NCBI GenBank assembly: GCA_002205125.1
Contig: NIOE01000007.1
Span: 372,001 to 436,000, forward strand
Origin: Roseateles noduli
Lineage (GTDB): Bacteria; Pseudomonadota; Gammaproteobacteria; Burkholderiales; Burkholderiaceae_C
DNA: 64,000 nucleotides
Direction of reading: 5' to 3'
This document shows, one piece after another, positions 63,770 through 64,000 of the stretch. How positions within the stretch are numbered: the stretch's first letter is position 1; every line of letters starts with the position of its first letter. Below the pieces are notes generated by a model. That model saw nothing but the letters and a program-made list of their open reading frames with translations, was not told the DNA's origin and ran no database searches. Made by a program: the position numbers and the translations under genes.

Positions 63770-64000
63770 ATGGCACTGCACACCTGGACCCTCTATTTCC
63801 TGGCCGTGATCGGCCTGTCGCTGACGCCTGGGCCGAACAGCCTGCTCGTGCTCGCGCATGGCGCGGCGCACGGCAGCCGGCGGACCTTGTGGACGATCGC
63901 CGGCGGCGCGACCGGCTTCGCCGCGCTGATCGGCCTGTCGATGCTGGGCATCGGCGCGTTGCTGCAGACCACCGCCAGCGCGCTGCTGGTGCTCAAGGTC
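63770..64000 (+). CDS. LysE-family translocator (3' end missing)
   Basis: The first 77 residues show the LysE/RhtB start: LYFLAVIGLSLTPGPNSLLVLAHGAAHGSRR, then TIAGGATGFAALIGLSMLG. Family members export amino acids such as lysine, homoserine or threonine. CACAAT at 63758-63763 lies six bases before the ATG, a likely -10 with a minimal leader. The gene continues past the window edge. Confidence 0.88.
   Translation, partial: MALHTWTLYFLAVIGLSLTPGPNSLLVLAHGAAHGSRRTLWTIAGGATGFAALIGLSMLGIGALLQTTASALLVLKV

Overview
The window is a single, densely coded, very GC-rich chromosomal segment that reads like a betaproteobacterium of the order Burkholderiales (Roseateles/Mitsuaria/Rubrivivax type). The reasons are the GC-saturated third codon positions, the atpIBEFHAGDC order with a GTG-started atpI, and the protein families present. 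This placement is inference from protein character, not from a search. No rRNA, tRNA, CRISPR array, complete insertion sequence or prophage was seen. 67 protein genes are supported, two of them cut by the window edges.

Layout. (a) 1-6756: a MocR-type regulator (left edge, minus strand) divergent from an aminotransferase, then small enzymes on the plus strand: PhzF, a glyoxalase-like protein, an AlaX tRNA editing protein, a GST, a GNAT and an SMP-30 lactonase. (b) 6980-14361: the complete F1Fo ATP synthase operon with a clear TATAAT promoter box and a strong rho-independent terminator. (c) 14434-33839: about 19.4 kb of co-directional, mostly overlapping genes forming an aryl polyene (flexirubin/xanthomonadin/APE-type) pigment cluster. 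It has a type II PKS core of two ketosynthases, a chain-length factor, two ACPs, a ketoreductase and two dehydratase modules. It also has starter-unit activation fused to a dehydratase, an aromatic amino acid ammonia-lyase, a methyltransferase, a thioesterase, lipid acyltransferases, a glycosyltransferase, MMPL/LolA/lipoprotein export functions and a closing phosphopantetheinyl transferase. (d) 33854-41590: hexose-6-phosphate mutarotase, PPK2, a LemA-TPM-TPM minus-strand operon, hemE and priA, with a structured 408-base gap between hemE and priA. (e) 41614-46248: a two-component module of two unusual response regulators divergent from a solute-binding protein and a PAS histidine kinase. (f) 46390-53256: a YpfJ-type metalloprotease, an S9 peptidase of the glutamyl endopeptidase type, a tail-anchored pseudokinase-like protein, an orphan protein, a second solute-binding protein and a DUF1304 protein. 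(g) 53321-64000: rep, folE, a second LemA protein, queC, a DUF4139 protein, proA, a BlaI/BlaR1-like pair with visible operators, and the start of a LysE transporter.

How the parts work together. In the pigment cluster the ammonia-lyase and the AMP ligase would supply and activate an aromatic starter. ACPs, KS/CLF, KR and DH would extend and dehydrate it to a conjugated polyene. The acyltransferases and glycosyltransferase would attach it to a lipid, and the MMPL/LolA/lipoprotein set would move it to the outer membrane. The first gene of this cluster begins four bases after the atp terminator, which raises a real question about its promoter.

Unexplained non-coding structure stands out in four places: a perfect 32-bp inverted repeat at 47299-47433; seven CATCG boxes with an almost exact 11-base period at 51137-51206; three copies of a 14-base direct repeat at 60741-60802; and inverted repeats plus a DnaA-box match upstream of priA. 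Many genes carry a -10-like hexamer only 6-10 bases before the start codon, suggesting short-leader or leaderless mRNAs.
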